Source of the DNA: an uncultured Fimbriimonadales bacterium
Lineage (GTDB): Bacteria > Armatimonadota > Fimbriimonadia > Fimbriimonadales > GBS-DC
Reading direction: 5' to 3'
NCBI GenBank assembly: GCA_937925775.1
Contig: CALAMM010000155.1
Location: 1 to 15,290 of the forward strand
DNA: 15,290 nt
Shown one piece after another: positions 1 through 7,066 of this stretch. A program made the position numbers and the translations under genes. The stretch's first letter is position 1. The number at the start of each line of letters is the position of its first letter. The notes under the pieces were generated by a model, which was not told the origin of the DNA, did no database searches, and worked only from the letters and a program-made list of their open reading frames with translations.

Positions 1-2
1 CT

Positions 3-158
3 TTCCTTGTTATCGCCATCTTCATCGCCCTCCCGCTGTGCGTGTTTCGCAAGAGCCAGCTGAGTAGAGCGCGGATACCGCGCAGAGGTCGCGTGCGCAC
101 GCCCTGCCGCTATGACTCCCACTATTCGCCTGCTCCCAAGATTATGCGCGTTGCATGA
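3..158 (+). CDS. C-terminal fragment of a possible membrane protein (5' end outside window)
   Basis: An open frame enters from the left edge and ends at TGA 156-158, giving 51 visible residues. The first 14 or so are strongly hydrophobic (FLVIAIFIALPLCVF) and are followed at once by basic residues (RKSQ, then an Arg-rich stretch). This looks like a last membrane-spanning helix with a positively charged cytoplasmic tail. Third-position GC is high over most of the fragment, as in the real genes of this window. I do not recognise the family. A terminator-like hairpin lies about 130 nt downstream on the same strand, which fits a gene ending here. The alternative is that the open frame is chance, since only 51 codons can be seen. 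Confidence 0.35.
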   Translation, partial: FLVIAIFIALPLCVFRKSQLSRARIPRRGRVRTPCRYDSHYSPAPKIMRVA

Positions 159-290
159 CACTTCTTATAGCGGCGGAGTTGGGTCGTGTTCTTCCAAGCA
201 GGCACTGCTGCGCTGAATATTGTACCACATTTTTGACGGAGTGGTTAAGGATGTTCGAAAAGTGGCAGGCGCGTAGGTCTGCCCCTATAG

Positions 291-333
291 GGCAGGGGCG
301 CACCTGCACGCGCGCCCTGTACTGCCAGTTTTT
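291..333 (+). terminator. Candidate intrinsic terminator for the upstream plus-strand gene
   Basis: Arms GGCAG-GGGCGC (291-301) and GCGCCC-TGTA-CTGCC (312-326) form an interrupted stem of 6 + 5 bp with a 4-nt bulge and a loop of about 10 nt. They are followed after two bases by TTTTT (329-333). The T-run is on the plus-strand side, so the element would stop transcripts coming from the gene ending at 158, just before the convergent isomerase gene ends at 353. The rest of 159-352 holds no gene I can support; it also contains the small palindrome CCCTATAGGG just before this stem. Confidence 0.4.
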
Positions 334-352
334 CGGACGCCCTGAGAGGGGG

Positions 353-1180
353 TTATGTGTTCCAGATCGCGTTGACCTGCGCTTGCAGGAACGCCAGCGA
401 CTGGCGGAAGCCATCATCGCCGCGCGGTTGGCCATCCTCGATGCTCAAGTAGCCTGCGTAGCCGTGCGCCTTGAGAACCTGCAGCAAGGGTTGGAACGGA
501 ACCGCACCCTCGCCCAGCACGCTGTGCTGGTACTCTCCAGGCAAGCGGTCGCCTGCATGCACATGGTGCACCTTGTGTACCACGCGCTTCAGGAGCCAGA
601 CAGGGTCTGTCCCTGTCATCAGCGGGTTCGCGAAATCGAAGTTTACGCGCACAGGCGTCGGTTCAATTAGTTCAAAAATCTGCAGGAACCGTTCAGGCAG
701 GAACGAGAAGTCCTCGCGCGTCCACAGGCGGTCTTTGTAATGGTTTTCATAGCAGGGGTACACCCCGCAGGGCACGGCATACTCCGCGAGTTTGATTAGG
801 CATTCGGCAGCGTGCTTTGCGGCGTCGTTGGGATCAACATTGTTGTGAACCATCCCTGCCGTTGTGCGCACGGCGTCCGCGCCCAGCTGCGCTGCCCACT
901 CCACGCGCCGTTTCATGGCGTCCAGTTCGGCAGCGCGTACGGCGGGGTCTGGGTTCGTGAAGTCGGGCGCGCAAGTTATCTGGCTCACGCGCAGCCCAAG
1001 CGCGTCCAACTCCGCCTTGACTTGCGACAGATTCGCCTCGCTGAGGAAGGCGTGGTAAATTTCCACTGCCTGAACGCCGAAATCGGGCGCACGACGCAAC
1101 CAATCCACCACGCTCATCTGTCCCTGTAAAATCGGGTGGATGAGGCGCACAGGCATCCACGCAAGGAGCGGCTTAGCCAT
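353..1180 (-). CDS. Sugar phosphate isomerase/epimerase (xylose isomerase-like TIM barrel)
   Basis: This is a 275-residue protein of the xylose isomerase-like TIM barrel superfamily (AP_endonuc_2 fold), a group of cytoplasmic metal-dependent enzymes that isomerise or epimerise sugars, inositols or their phosphates. The expected metal-ligand positions are visible: Glu145 (CYENHYKD), Asp182 (VNFDFAN), His208 (HVHAGDR) and Glu248 (LSIEDG). The family tail pattern LGEGAVPFQPLLQVLKAHGY precedes the last Glu. The frame extends 5' to 1234, but I chose ATG 1180. The longer form would run deep into rbfA, while ATG 1180 overlaps the rbfA stop by exactly 8 nt (ATGGCTAA), an overlap seen at two other junctions in this window. 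It is the last gene of the DUF503-rbfA operon. The substrate cannot be read from the sequence. Confidence 0.88.
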   Translation of the reverse strand: MAKPLLAWMPVRLIHPILQGQMSVVDWLRRAPDFGVQAVEIYHAFLSEANLSQVKAELDALGLRVSQITCAPDFTNPDPAVRAAELDAMKRRVEWAAQLGADAVRTTAGMVHNNVDPNDAAKHAAECLIKLAEYAVPCGVYPCYENHYKDRLWTREDFSFLPERFLQIFELIEPTPVRVNFDFANPLMTGTDPVWLLKRVVHKVHHVHAGDRLPGEYQHSVLGEGAVPFQPLLQVLKAHGYAGYLSIEDGQPRGDDGFRQSLAFLQAQVNAIWNT

Positions 1181-1505
1181 CCTTGAGTAAGCGATTGATG
1201 CGGTCAGCGTCGCGCAGCGAGGGGTCGTCCACAAACACCAGCTTCGGAATACGCTTCAAGTGGAGCCGCTTACCGAGCAGCCCCTTGATATAGCCCGCTG
1301 AGTGCTGGAGCGTATCTAAGGTCTGTTTCCGCCGTCGCTCGTCGCCGAACACGCTCACATAAACGGTTGCCTGCGAGAGGTCGCGTGCGATCTTTACGCC
1401 CGTAATCGTCGCCAAGCCTAAATCTTGCCCTGCTAAATCCTTCAGTAGCACCTGACTGAGTTCGGCAGTCAGGAGCGATTCCAATCGTTCCATGCGTCCG
1501 CCCAT
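1173..1505 (-). CDS. rbfA: Ribosome-binding factor A (RbfA)
   Basis: This 110-residue protein matches RbfA, the small KH-like factor that binds the 30S subunit and helps mature the 5' end of 16S rRNA. Family features are the N-terminal helix ERLESLLTAELSQVL, the central strand region (GLATITGVKIARDLSQATVYVSV, residues about 30-55), and the C-terminal KRIPKLVFVDDPSLRDADRI, which corresponds to the usual P.L.F..D.S...G.RI. The start is ATG 1505, because a strong AAGGAGG ribosome-binding site (1518-1512) sits 6-7 nt before it. A TTG at 1523 lies upstream of that site and is unlikely to be used. The gene follows DUF503, as in the nusA-infB-ylxP-rbfA cluster of many bacteria, but infB and truB are not adjacent. 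Confidence 0.93.
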   Translation of the reverse strand: MGGRMERLESLLTAELSQVLLKDLAGQDLGLATITGVKIARDLSQATVYVSVFGDERRRKQTLDTLQHSAGYIKGLLGKRLHLKRIPKLVFVDDPSLRDADRINRLLKDG

Positions 1506-1510
1506 CGGCG

Positions 1511-1518
1511 TCCTCCTT
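1511..1518 (-). promoter_or_regulatory. Ribosome binding site deciding the rbfA start
   Basis: On the minus strand AAGGAGGA reads 1518 to 1511 and is followed by five bases and ATG 1505. It partly overlaps the end of DUF503 (stop 1522-1520). It selects ATG 1505 over the upstream TTG 1523. Confidence 0.8.
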
Positions 1519-1519
1519 G

Positions 1520-1807
1520 TCAAAGAAGCTCTAAATGGCTCTCCAGTAGCATGATACGCCCTTCGTTCTCCAGGCGTTCCAGCACGGTATCCAGCACTCG
1601 ATTGACGAAGTCGCCCTGATTACCCACGCACGCGATAGCAAGACACGCCCGCTGGTGCAAATCGTGATGGTCGACCTCCGCAATCGAGAGGTTGAAATCG
1701 TTGCGCAGGCGGGTAATGAGGCTTCGCACCACCTGTCGCTTCTCCTTCAGCGAGCGACAACCGCCGATATGAAGTTCGACGGTCAAGATGCCGATCCGTG
1801 CCGCCAT
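1520..1807 (-). CDS. DUF503 family protein (YlxP-like)
   Basis: This 95-residue protein has the DUF503 signature: a first strand ending in LHIGGCRSLKEKRQVVRSL (residues about 12-30), the segment NLSIAEVDHHDLHQRACL, and a final strand-helix ending in a short acidic/hydrophobic tail. Family members (B. subtilis YlxP) are small cytoplasmic proteins encoded between infB and rbfA and linked to ribosome assembly; the biochemical role is not settled. Here it is the first gene of the operon and sits 14 nt before the rbfA ATG. No Shine-Dalgarno sequence precedes ATG 1807. Instead a TATACT box ends 8 nt upstream, which suggests a leaderless transcript. Confidence 0.9.
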   Translation of the reverse strand: MAARIGILTVELHIGGCRSLKEKRQVVRSLITRLRNDFNLSIAEVDHHDLHQRACLAIACVGNQGDFVNRVLDTVLERLENEGRIMLLESHLELL

Positions 1808-1815
1808 CGAGAAGA

Positions 1816-1821
1816 AGTATA
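1816..1821 (-). promoter_or_regulatory. -10 element (TATACT) of the DUF503-rbfA operon, leaderless spacing
   Basis: GGTATACT on the minus strand ends exactly 8 nt before ATG 1807, with no ribosome-binding site between. Transcription would begin at or next to the start codon. No good -35 is seen at 16-18 bp spacing. Confidence 0.55.
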
Positions 1822-1916
1822 CCTTTTTTCTGGCGGTTGAGCCGATCTGGGGAGTGTGCGTGTGGTTGCAAGCGCAGGGGGGCGTATCGGCGAAGCGAGA
1901 AGCCCCGATTGCAGGG

Positions 1917-1927
1917 TATCCTATACT
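1917..1927 (+). promoter_or_regulatory. -10 element(s) of the lspA-lgt-tkt operon, leaderless spacing
   Basis: GGGTATCCT (hexamer 1917-1922) ends 8 nt before lspA ATG 1931; an overlapping TATACT lies at 1922-1927. No Shine-Dalgarno sequence precedes the ATG. This element and the DUF503 one are divergent within a 123-nt intergenic region (1808-1930) that shows nothing else I can name. Confidence 0.5.
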
Positions 1928-1930
1928 CCG

Positions 1931-2398
1931 ATGTTTTGGCGCGCGGCAATCGCAGTGTTCCTGCTGGATCAGCTGACCAAGCTCTGGGCGACGGCAAGCC
2001 TGACTTTAGACCAGTCAGTTCCCGTGTTGCCTCCCTACTTCTACTTCACGCTTACGCACAACACGGGGATCGCGTTCGGGCTGCTGGAAGGGCGTGGCTG
2101 GCTCACTATTCCGCTCGCTTTGTGTGTCGCCAGTGGGCTAATCTGGTATCACTACCGCTATAAACCACGCCCTGCTGTGCAACTGCTGACGGGGTTGCTG
2201 CTGGGCGGCGCGCTGGGCAACTTCGCCGACCGAATTCGGCTGGGCTATGTGGTGGACATGTTTGATTTCGTGATTTGGCCCGTGTTCAATGTGGCGGATG
2301 TAGCCATCACTTGCTCGCTGGTGGGGCTTATGGCGTTGCAATTTTTCGGGGCGCGCGAGGCAGACCCTGTTGGTGCCACTGAGGAGCCGCCGCAATGA
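1931..2398 (+). CDS. lspA: Lipoprotein signal peptidase (signal peptidase II)
   Basis: This 155-residue inner-membrane aspartyl protease removes the signal peptide from diacylglyceryl-modified prolipoproteins. Four hydrophobic segments are visible (about 4-20, 57-74, 84-100, 119-140). The catalytic motifs are intact: GNFADRIRLGYVVDMFDF, with Asp109, and FNVADVAI, with Asp123. The early N-terminal LLDQLTK motif and the NTGIAFGLL segment are also typical. The frame is open back to 1856, but ATG 1931 is chosen because family members start a few residues before the first helix and because a -10 box sits 8 nt upstream. It overlaps lgt by 4 nt (ATGA), so the two lipoprotein-maturation enzymes are probably translationally coupled. 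Confidence 0.95.
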   Translation: MFWRAAIAVFLLDQLTKLWATASLTLDQSVPVLPPYFYFTLTHNTGIAFGLLEGRGWLTIPLALCVASGLIWYHYRYKPRPAVQLLTGLLLGGALGNFADRIRLGYVVDMFDFVIWPVFNVADVAITCSLVGLMALQFFGAREADPVGATEEPPQ

Positions 2399-3192
2399 GA
2401 CCCGAGCTTATCAAAATCGGACCGATTACGCTCTACACTTACGGTTTTATGTGGATGGTGGGCATTTGGCTTGCCGTATGGCGGGCGTTGCGCCACGCGC
2501 CGCGCTATGGGATCAGACCCGACGACGCTTTGGATATCGCCTTTTGGAGCGTCGCGGCTGGGATCGTGGGCGGTCGGCTTGCGTTCGTTCTCACCAACTG
2601 GTCGCAGTACGCCTCGGACCCGCTGAGCGTTTTGCGTGTGTGGGAAGGCGGGATGTCCTACTTTGGGGGCTTCGGGCTGGCGATTGCCACGGCGATTTAC
2701 CTCATTCGCCGACGCGCCATCCCCATCTGGCAGCTGGGGGATTTGGCAGCGCCGTCGCTCGCGTTAGGCTACGCCATCGCCCGAATCGGGTGCTTCGCGG
2801 CGGGTTGCTGCTACGGCGTCCCCACCGAACTCCCATGGGGTGTGCGCTTCCCCGGACACGACCATGCCGTCCACCCCACGCAGCTTTATGCGACCGCGAT
2901 GAACTTGCTCCTCTTCGCCATCCTCTCTTTCTGGGCGTCGCGACGCCAGTTTGAAGGGCAGCTCTTCGCAGGCTTCCTCATCCTGCACGGGTTCTATCGG
3001 TTCATCAACGAGTTCTTCCGTGCAGGCGCAACTTCCAAGCTGATGCTGGGCGTGTTTACCTACGGGCATCTGGTGGCGATGTTGGTCATCCTCATCGGCG
3101 CAGGGTTGTATGGCGTGTTGGCTTCGCGAGCCAAGCAGCAGGTATACTCTTACCCGACGGAGAGAGATGACCATGGCAGGATACGCCCCTGA
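2395..3192 (+). CDS. lgt: Prolipoprotein diacylglyceryl transferase (Lgt)
   Basis: This 265-residue multi-pass membrane enzyme transfers diacylglycerol from phosphatidylglycerol to the lipobox cysteine, the step before LspA. It keeps Arg130 in the signature region (ARIGCFAAGCCYG) and the C-terminal GFYRFINEFFRAG with Arg202, Glu206 and Arg209. It differs from E. coli Lgt at two well-known places. Phe90 in GGMSYFGGF stands where E. coli has His103, and Cys138 replaces the Glu of the GN..NGE..G motif. Both changes occur in a known Lgt branch with the GCF..GCCYG pattern, so I expect an active enzyme. Its last codons overlap the transketolase start by about 26 nt and contain a TATACT box. Confidence 0.93.
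   Translation: MRPELIKIGPITLYTYGFMWMVGIWLAVWRALRHAPRYGIRPDDALDIAFWSVAAGIVGGRLAFVLTNWSQYASDPLSVLRVWEGGMSYFGGFGLAIATAIYLIRRRAIPIWQLGDLAAPSLALGYAIARIGCFAAGCCYGVPTELPWGVRFPGHDHAVHPTQLYATAMNLLLFAILSFWASRRQFEGQLFAGFLILHGFYRFINEFFRAGATSKLMLGVFTYGHLVAMLVILIGAGLYGVLASRAKQQVYSYPTERDDHGRIRP
3143..3148 (+). promoter_or_regulatory. Internal -10 element (TATACT) within lgt, ahead of transketolase
   Basis: GGTATACT lies inside the last codons of lgt. A GGAG ribosome-binding site (3159-3162) follows, then ATG 3167 and ATG 3173. This would let the transketolase gene be transcribed separately from lspA-lgt with a short leader. There is no convincing -35 at 17 bp. Confidence 0.4.
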
Positions 3193-5044
3193 GTTGATTA
3201 CCGCTTTGCAGGCGAAAGCGAACCTTTTACGCATCCACTCTATCCGTACCACGACGAAAGCAGGCTCTGGGCATCCCACCACTTGTATGTCCGCGGCGGA
3301 TTTAATCGCGGCGCTGTTTTTCCATGCGCTGCGCTACGAAGTGTCGAATCCGCGCAATCCGCTCAATGACCGCGTGATTTTCTCTAAGGGGCACGCGGCG
3401 CCGTTGCTGTACGCGGCGTGGGCGGAGGCGGGTGCGTTTCCCATCGAGCATTTAGACACCCTGCGCGAGTTCGAAAGCGACTTGGAGGGGCATCCGACGC
3501 CGCGCTTCGCATGGTACGGCGCAGCGACTGGCTCGCTGGGGCAGGGGCTGTCCATCGCCGCGGGCATGGCCCTGAGCCTCAAGCGCGATGGGATCCCCGC
3601 AAAGGTCTACTGCCTGCTGGGGGACGGCGAGACGGCCGAGGGTGCCGTCTGGGAAGCCGCCGCCTTCGCAAGCTACTACCAACTGAACAACCTAATCGCG
3701 CTGGTCGATATCAACCGTCAGGGACAGAGCCAGCCGACGATGCTGCAGCACGATCTGCGAGCCTATCAGCGCAGGTTCGAAGCGTTCGGCTGGCAGGTTT
3801 TCGCCATCGACGGGCATGATATGGCGCAGATTTTGGAGGCGTTGGACACTGCCCAGCACGCTGACCGCCCCGTTGCCGTGCTTGCTCGCACGCTGAAGGG
3901 GAAAGGGGCGTCTGCTGTGGAAGACAAAGAGGGTTGGCACGGCAAGCCATTGCCGCCCGATTTGGCAGCGCAGGCGATTGCCGAACTCCAGCCGTCGCCA
4001 GAGCAGATTGCGCTGGCCAGTCGCTTGCGCGTGCAGCCTCCGCGCGAGGGGCGCACGCCCGCCTCTCCCGCCGAAATCCCCCCGGTATCGTTGCCCACCT
4101 ACGAACTCGGCGCACAGGTCGCCACGCGCGAGGCGTACGGCGACGCTTTGGTGGCGCTCGGACACGCCGACGCCCGAATCTACGCGCTCGACGGCGATGT
4201 CAAAAACTCGACCTTCTCCGAAAAGTATCTCCGAGCGTTCCCCGACCGATTCGTCGAGTGCTTCATCGCGGAGCAGAACATGGTGGGCGCGGCGGTCGGC
4301 GTCGCCGAGTGCGGCAAAATCCCGTTCGCCTCCAGCTTCGCCTGCTTCCTCAGCCGTGCGTATGACTTCATCCGTATGGCGGCGATTGGCAGGGCGAATG
4401 TGAAGTTCTGTGGTTCCCACGCAGGCGTCTCCATCGGCGAGGACGGACCGTCGCAGATGGGGCTGGAAGACCTCGCGCTGTTTCGCGCCATCCCCGACGC
4501 CGTGGTGTTGTATCCCTCCGACGCCGTGTCCACCGTGAAACTGGTGGAGCAGGCGGCGCGCTATCGCGGCATCGCCTATCTCCGCACCACGCGCCCCAAG
4601 ACGCCTGTAATCTACACCAACGATGAGGAGTTCCCCATCGGCAGCTGTAAAGTGGTGCGCCAATCGCCCCACGATGTGGTCACGGTGGTCGGCGCGGGTA
4701 TTACGCTCCACGAGGCACTGAAAGCCTATGAGCAGCTCCAACGCGAGGGCATCCCCATCCGCGTGATTGACCTTTACTCCGTGAAACCCATCGACGCGGA
4801 GACCCTCATTCGCAGTGGGCAGCTCACGAACGGCGTCATCATCACGGTGGAAGACCATTATCCCGAAGGGGGGATTGGCGAGGCGGTTGCTGCGGCGGTC
4901 AACGGCTACGGGATTCGCGTTCATCGGCTGGCGGTGCGCGCGGTGCCGCGCTCAGGCAAGCCAGAGACTCTGCTCGCCGCCTACGGCATCGACGCGCAGG
5001 CGATTATTCAAGCGGCGCGGGCGGTGGCGCAGGGAGCCGCATAG
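3167..5044 (+). CDS. tkt: Transketolase (short, animal-type single-chain form)
   Basis: This 625-residue thiamine diphosphate enzyme moves two-carbon ketol units between sugar phosphates in the pentose phosphate pathway. The N-terminal TPP domain has GSGHPTTCMSAADL (about 33-46), FSKGHAAPLLYA and the cofactor motif GDGETAEGAVWEA (152-164) followed by LVDINRQGQS. The pyrimidine domain has Glu369 in CFIAEQNMVGAA, the residue that activates TPP, and then SHAGVSIGEDGPSQMGLED. The C-terminal domain runs from about 490 to the end. Length and motifs (for example VEDKEGWHGKPLP) match the shorter transketolase class that includes the human enzyme rather than E. coli TktA, which is about 660 residues. 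ATG 3167 or ATG 3173 may be used; a GGAG lies 4 or 10 nt before them. The longer frame from 3110 would lie inside lgt. The stop lies 9 nt from the convergent MFS gene stop. Confidence 0.95.
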   Translation: MTMAGYAPELITALQAKANLLRIHSIRTTTKAGSGHPTTCMSAADLIAALFFHALRYEVSNPRNPLNDRVIFSKGHAAPLLYAAWAEAGAFPIEHLDTLREFESDLEGHPTPRFAWYGAATGSLGQGLSIAAGMALSLKRDGIPAKVYCLLGDGETAEGAVWEAAAFASYYQLNNLIALVDINRQGQSQPTMLQHDLRAYQRRFEAFGWQVFAIDGHDMAQILEALDTAQHADRPVAVLARTLKGKGASAVEDKEGWHGKPLPPDLAAQAIAELQPSPEQIALASRLRVQPPREGRTPASPAEIPPVSLPTYELGAQVATREAYGDALVALGHADARIYALDGDVKNSTFSEKYLRAFPDRFVECFIAEQNMVGAAVGVAECGKIPFASSFACFLSRAYDFIRMAAIGRANVKFCGSHAGVSIGEDGPSQMGLEDLALFRAIPDAVVLYPSDAVSTVKLVEQAARYRGIAYLRTTRPKTPVIYTNDEEFPIGSCKVVRQSPHDVVTVVGAGITLHEALKAYEQLQREGIPIRVIDLYSVKPIDAETLIRSGQLTNGVIITVEDHYPEGGIGEAVAAAVNGYGIRVHRLAVRAVPRSGKPETLLAAYGIDAQAIIQAARAVAQGAA

Positions 5045-5053
5045 CGTAGCAAG

Positions 5054-6346
5054 CTACTCGGGCAGCGGCTTCCCTTTCGTTTCGGGCGCAAACAAAAGTA
5101 CCCCCAGTCCGAGCAGGAACACGCTCGACAGGAGCGTCGCCGCCCAGCGGATGTCGTAGAGCGCCGTGAGCAAGCCGAAGGTGTAGGGGCCCGCGATGGC
5201 GATGTAGCGTGCCACATTATAGCAAAAACCGACGCCTGTGGCGCGTAGGCGCGTGGGGAACAACTCCGGGAAGTAGACCGCATAGCCTGCAAACAGGGAG
5301 GTGGTGAAAAAGCCCAGCAGCGGGTACATCACCAGCGCCCGTTCGAACGAGGTCGTCAGGAAAAAGGTTGCGGGCACCACGAGCAGGCAGGCGATGAAAG
5401 TGAGCGCGAAGGTAGGCTTCCTGCCGATGCGTTGCGCCAAAAATGCCCAGCCCAGCATCCCGAAAAACGCGCCCACCTGCTGCATCATCACGGCGTAGGT
5501 CTTCCGCTGCTCCACCAGCGGGGTCAGTGCAGGGTCGTTCTGGGGGTTGAGAGCCTGCTTGAGCAGTTCGGGCGACCAAGTGCCGATGCCCCAAAAGCCG
5601 ATGACGCCCACCGCCGCCAGCCCGACGCCGACCAGCGTGTGGTGCCGCCAGCGCGGGTCTTGGAACAGTTCGGCAAACGAGCCGAGCTTCTCGCCAATCG
5701 CGCGCGCCTGCTGCCACTTCTCTGGCTCGCGCACAAACAGGCGGATGACAAACACCAGCAAGGCGGGGAAGAACCCCACCGCGAACGCCCAGCGCCAGCC
5801 GAGGTTCGGGTTCGCGCCCACCAGCAGATAAATCACCGCCGCAAGCAGGTTGCCAATCGCCGAGCAGGCTTGCATAATCCCCAGCGCCGTCGGGCGAGCA
5901 TGCGCGGGGAAGGTCTCCGCCACCAGCGCTGCGCCCGCCGCAAACTCGCCACCGATGCCCAACCCCACCAAAAACCGCAACAGCGCGAACTGCTCCCAAG
6001 TCTGCGCCAGCGCACTCAACCCCGTGAAGCCCGCGTACATCAGCACGGTAATCATCATCGTGCGCGTACGCCCCAACTTGTCGCCGATAATCCCAAACAA
6101 AAACCCCCCTGTCGCCCAGCCCGCAATAAAAATCATCTGCACAATCCCTGAGTAATAGGCGACCTGCTCTTTGGGGGCGTCGGGACCGAGCAACTCTATC
6201 ATCGCGGGCTGACGCGCCAGCACATAAATCCACTGGTCCATCGTGTCGAATAGCCAGCCGAGCGCCGCAACGGCCAGCACGAGCCAGTGATAGCCCGTCA
6301 GCCCGTGATACCAGCGTGGGGGACGCGCCTCAGGAGCAACTGCCAT
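5054..6346 (-). CDS. MFS transporter (sugar/organic acid symporter-like)
   Basis: This 430-residue protein has 12 predicted membrane segments in two halves. Major facilitator motifs are present: GDKLGRTRTM in loop 2-3, LRFLVGLGIGGEFAAGAAL in helix 4, a post-helix 5-6 segment, and the second-half copy RIGRKPTF. It ends with PETKGKPLPE, the PETKG signature common in sugar-porter and aromatic-acid symporter members. The central loop carries an extra hydrophilic stretch (about residues 270-290) before the eighth helix. The substrate cannot be assigned. The ATG at 6346 directly follows the TAA of the upstream NTF2-like gene with no spacer, so translation is coupled. No ribosome-binding site of its own is evident. 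Confidence 0.9.
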   Translation of the reverse strand: MAVAPEARPPRWYHGLTGYHWLVLAVAALGWLFDTMDQWIYVLARQPAMIELLGPDAPKEQVAYYSGIVQMIFIAGWATGGFLFGIIGDKLGRTRTMMITVLMYAGFTGLSALAQTWEQFALLRFLVGLGIGGEFAAGAALVAETFPAHARPTALGIMQACSAIGNLLAAVIYLLVGANPNLGWRWAFAVGFFPALLVFVIRLFVREPEKWQQARAIGEKLGSFAELFQDPRWRHHTLVGVGLAAVGVIGFWGIGTWSPELLKQALNPQNDPALTPLVEQRKTYAVMMQQVGAFFGMLGWAFLAQRIGRKPTFALTFIACLLVVPATFFLTTSFERALVMYPLLGFFTTSLFAGYAVYFPELFPTRLRATGVGFCYNVARYIAIAGPYTFGLLTALYDIRWAATLLSSVFLLGLGVLLFAPETKGKPLPE

Positions 6347-6985
6347 TTAAAGTAGCCCCGCTCGTTTCAGCAGCTCCGCAAATTCAGGGTATTTCTCAAT
6401 CTCGGCGCGAATCCCCTGCAGTTGAGCCTTTGCCATCGCACCCATCGGGCTGTTGGCAACGGCGCGCAGCTGCTGCTCCATCGCCCGACGCATACGGGGA
6501 CTCACGAACTGGTTGAACGAGCCGAACATCGTGTCTTGAACATGTACCTTCCAGCCGTCCTCCGTCTTCACCAGCACATAGGTCGGCTTGATGGTCTCCG
6601 TCTTGCCCTCTACTGCGACTTCCATCGTGACCTGCGCTTTTGCACGGTCGCCTTCAACCGTGATCGACTCGATGACGACCTTCTGGGTCTGTCCCAGCGA
6701 GGCGTCGCCATAGCCCGGATAGATGGCACGCACAGGGTCTGCGCCCGCCATGTTCGGGTTCATCGCCGCCGCGGCGGCAATCATCCCGACGATTGCGCCC
6801 GACTTATCGATGTACTGCTCCACTTTTTGGGTGTCGTTGGCGCGCGCGGCGGCAAAGAACTGATTCAGCGCGTATCCGGGCGACTTCGTATACACCAGGA
6901 AGTACCACACGCCCACGCCGATGCCCGCCACCAGCAGCAGGAACACGAGAATCCCTAATATCCGACCCGATTCGCGTTTCGCCAT
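6347..6985 (-). CDS. Membrane-anchored NTF2-like (DUF4878-type) hypothetical protein
   Basis: This 212-residue protein has one N-terminal membrane helix (residues about 9-32, ILGILVFLLLVAGIGVGVWY) and an extracytoplasmic domain. The domain's opening helix (GYALNQFFAAARANDTQKVEQYI) and later strands (VVIESITVEGDRAKAQVTM, TYVLVKTEDGWKVHV) have the cone-like alpha/beta pattern of NTF2/DUF4878 domains. A charged helical tail follows (about 160-212). The function is unknown; such anchored domains often bind small molecules or partner proteins. ATG 6985 is chosen because GAGGTGA stands 5 nt before it; a GTG at 6994 lies within that site. It is the first gene of a pair with the MFS transporter. Confidence 0.75.
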   Translation of the reverse strand: MAKRESGRILGILVFLLLVAGIGVGVWYFLVYTKSPGYALNQFFAAARANDTQKVEQYIDKSGAIVGMIAAAAAMNPNMAGADPVRAIYPGYGDASLGQTQKVVIESITVEGDRAKAQVTMEVAVEGKTETIKPTYVLVKTEDGWKVHVQDTMFGSFNQFVSPRMRRAMEQQLRAVANSPMGAMAKAQLQGIRAEIEKYPEFAELLKRAGLL

Positions 6986-7006
6986 AAAGTTCACCTCACA
7001 AAGAGA

Positions 7007-7035
7007 ATTCTACTGGCAGGCAAGGATTCCTGCAA
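7007..7035 (-). promoter_or_regulatory. Promoter of the NTF2-like/MFS pair
   Basis: On the minus strand TTGCAG (7035-7030) is separated by 17 bp from TAGAAT (7012-7007). The expected start leaves a leader of about 14-15 nt holding the GAGGTGA ribosome-binding site before ATG 6985. Its -35 occupies the same six bases as the -35 of the divergent MoxR promoter. Confidence 0.5.
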
Positions 7036-7058
7036 GTGGCGCGTCTGCGAGGTACACT
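7030..7058 (+). promoter_or_regulatory. Promoter of the MoxR operon, leaderless spacing
   Basis: CTGCAA (7030-7035), a 17-bp spacer and GGTACACT (hexamer 7053-7058) lie upstream of ATG 7067, with exactly 8 nt after the -10 and no Shine-Dalgarno sequence. The -35 is weak on this strand. Confidence 0.5.
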
Positions 7059-7066
7059 TTACCCCG

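Noticed and set aside
155..670. Plus-strand open frame of 171 residues starting in the ATGA at 155
   Set aside because: Most of it is antisense to the sugar isomerase gene, the rest crosses the terminator-like hairpin, and no protein motif is visible.
1173..1523. rbfA starting at TTG 1523
   Set aside because: The strong AAGGAGG lies downstream of this TTG and at proper distance from ATG 1505, which also gives a normal RbfA N-terminus.
1856..1930. Extended lspA starting at 1856
   Set aside because: The added 25 residues are not part of LspA, and the stretch contains the promoter box.
3692..4924. Long minus-strand open frame (410 residues) opposite transketolase
   Set aside because: It lies wholly antisense to a clear transketolase gene, is Arg/His/Gly-rich with no recognisable motif, and is the expected by-product of GC-rich codon bias.
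5217..6233. Second minus-strand frame (338 residues) within the MFS gene
   Set aside because: It is a shifted frame of the MFS gene, full of Arg/Ala/Gly runs, with no family motif.
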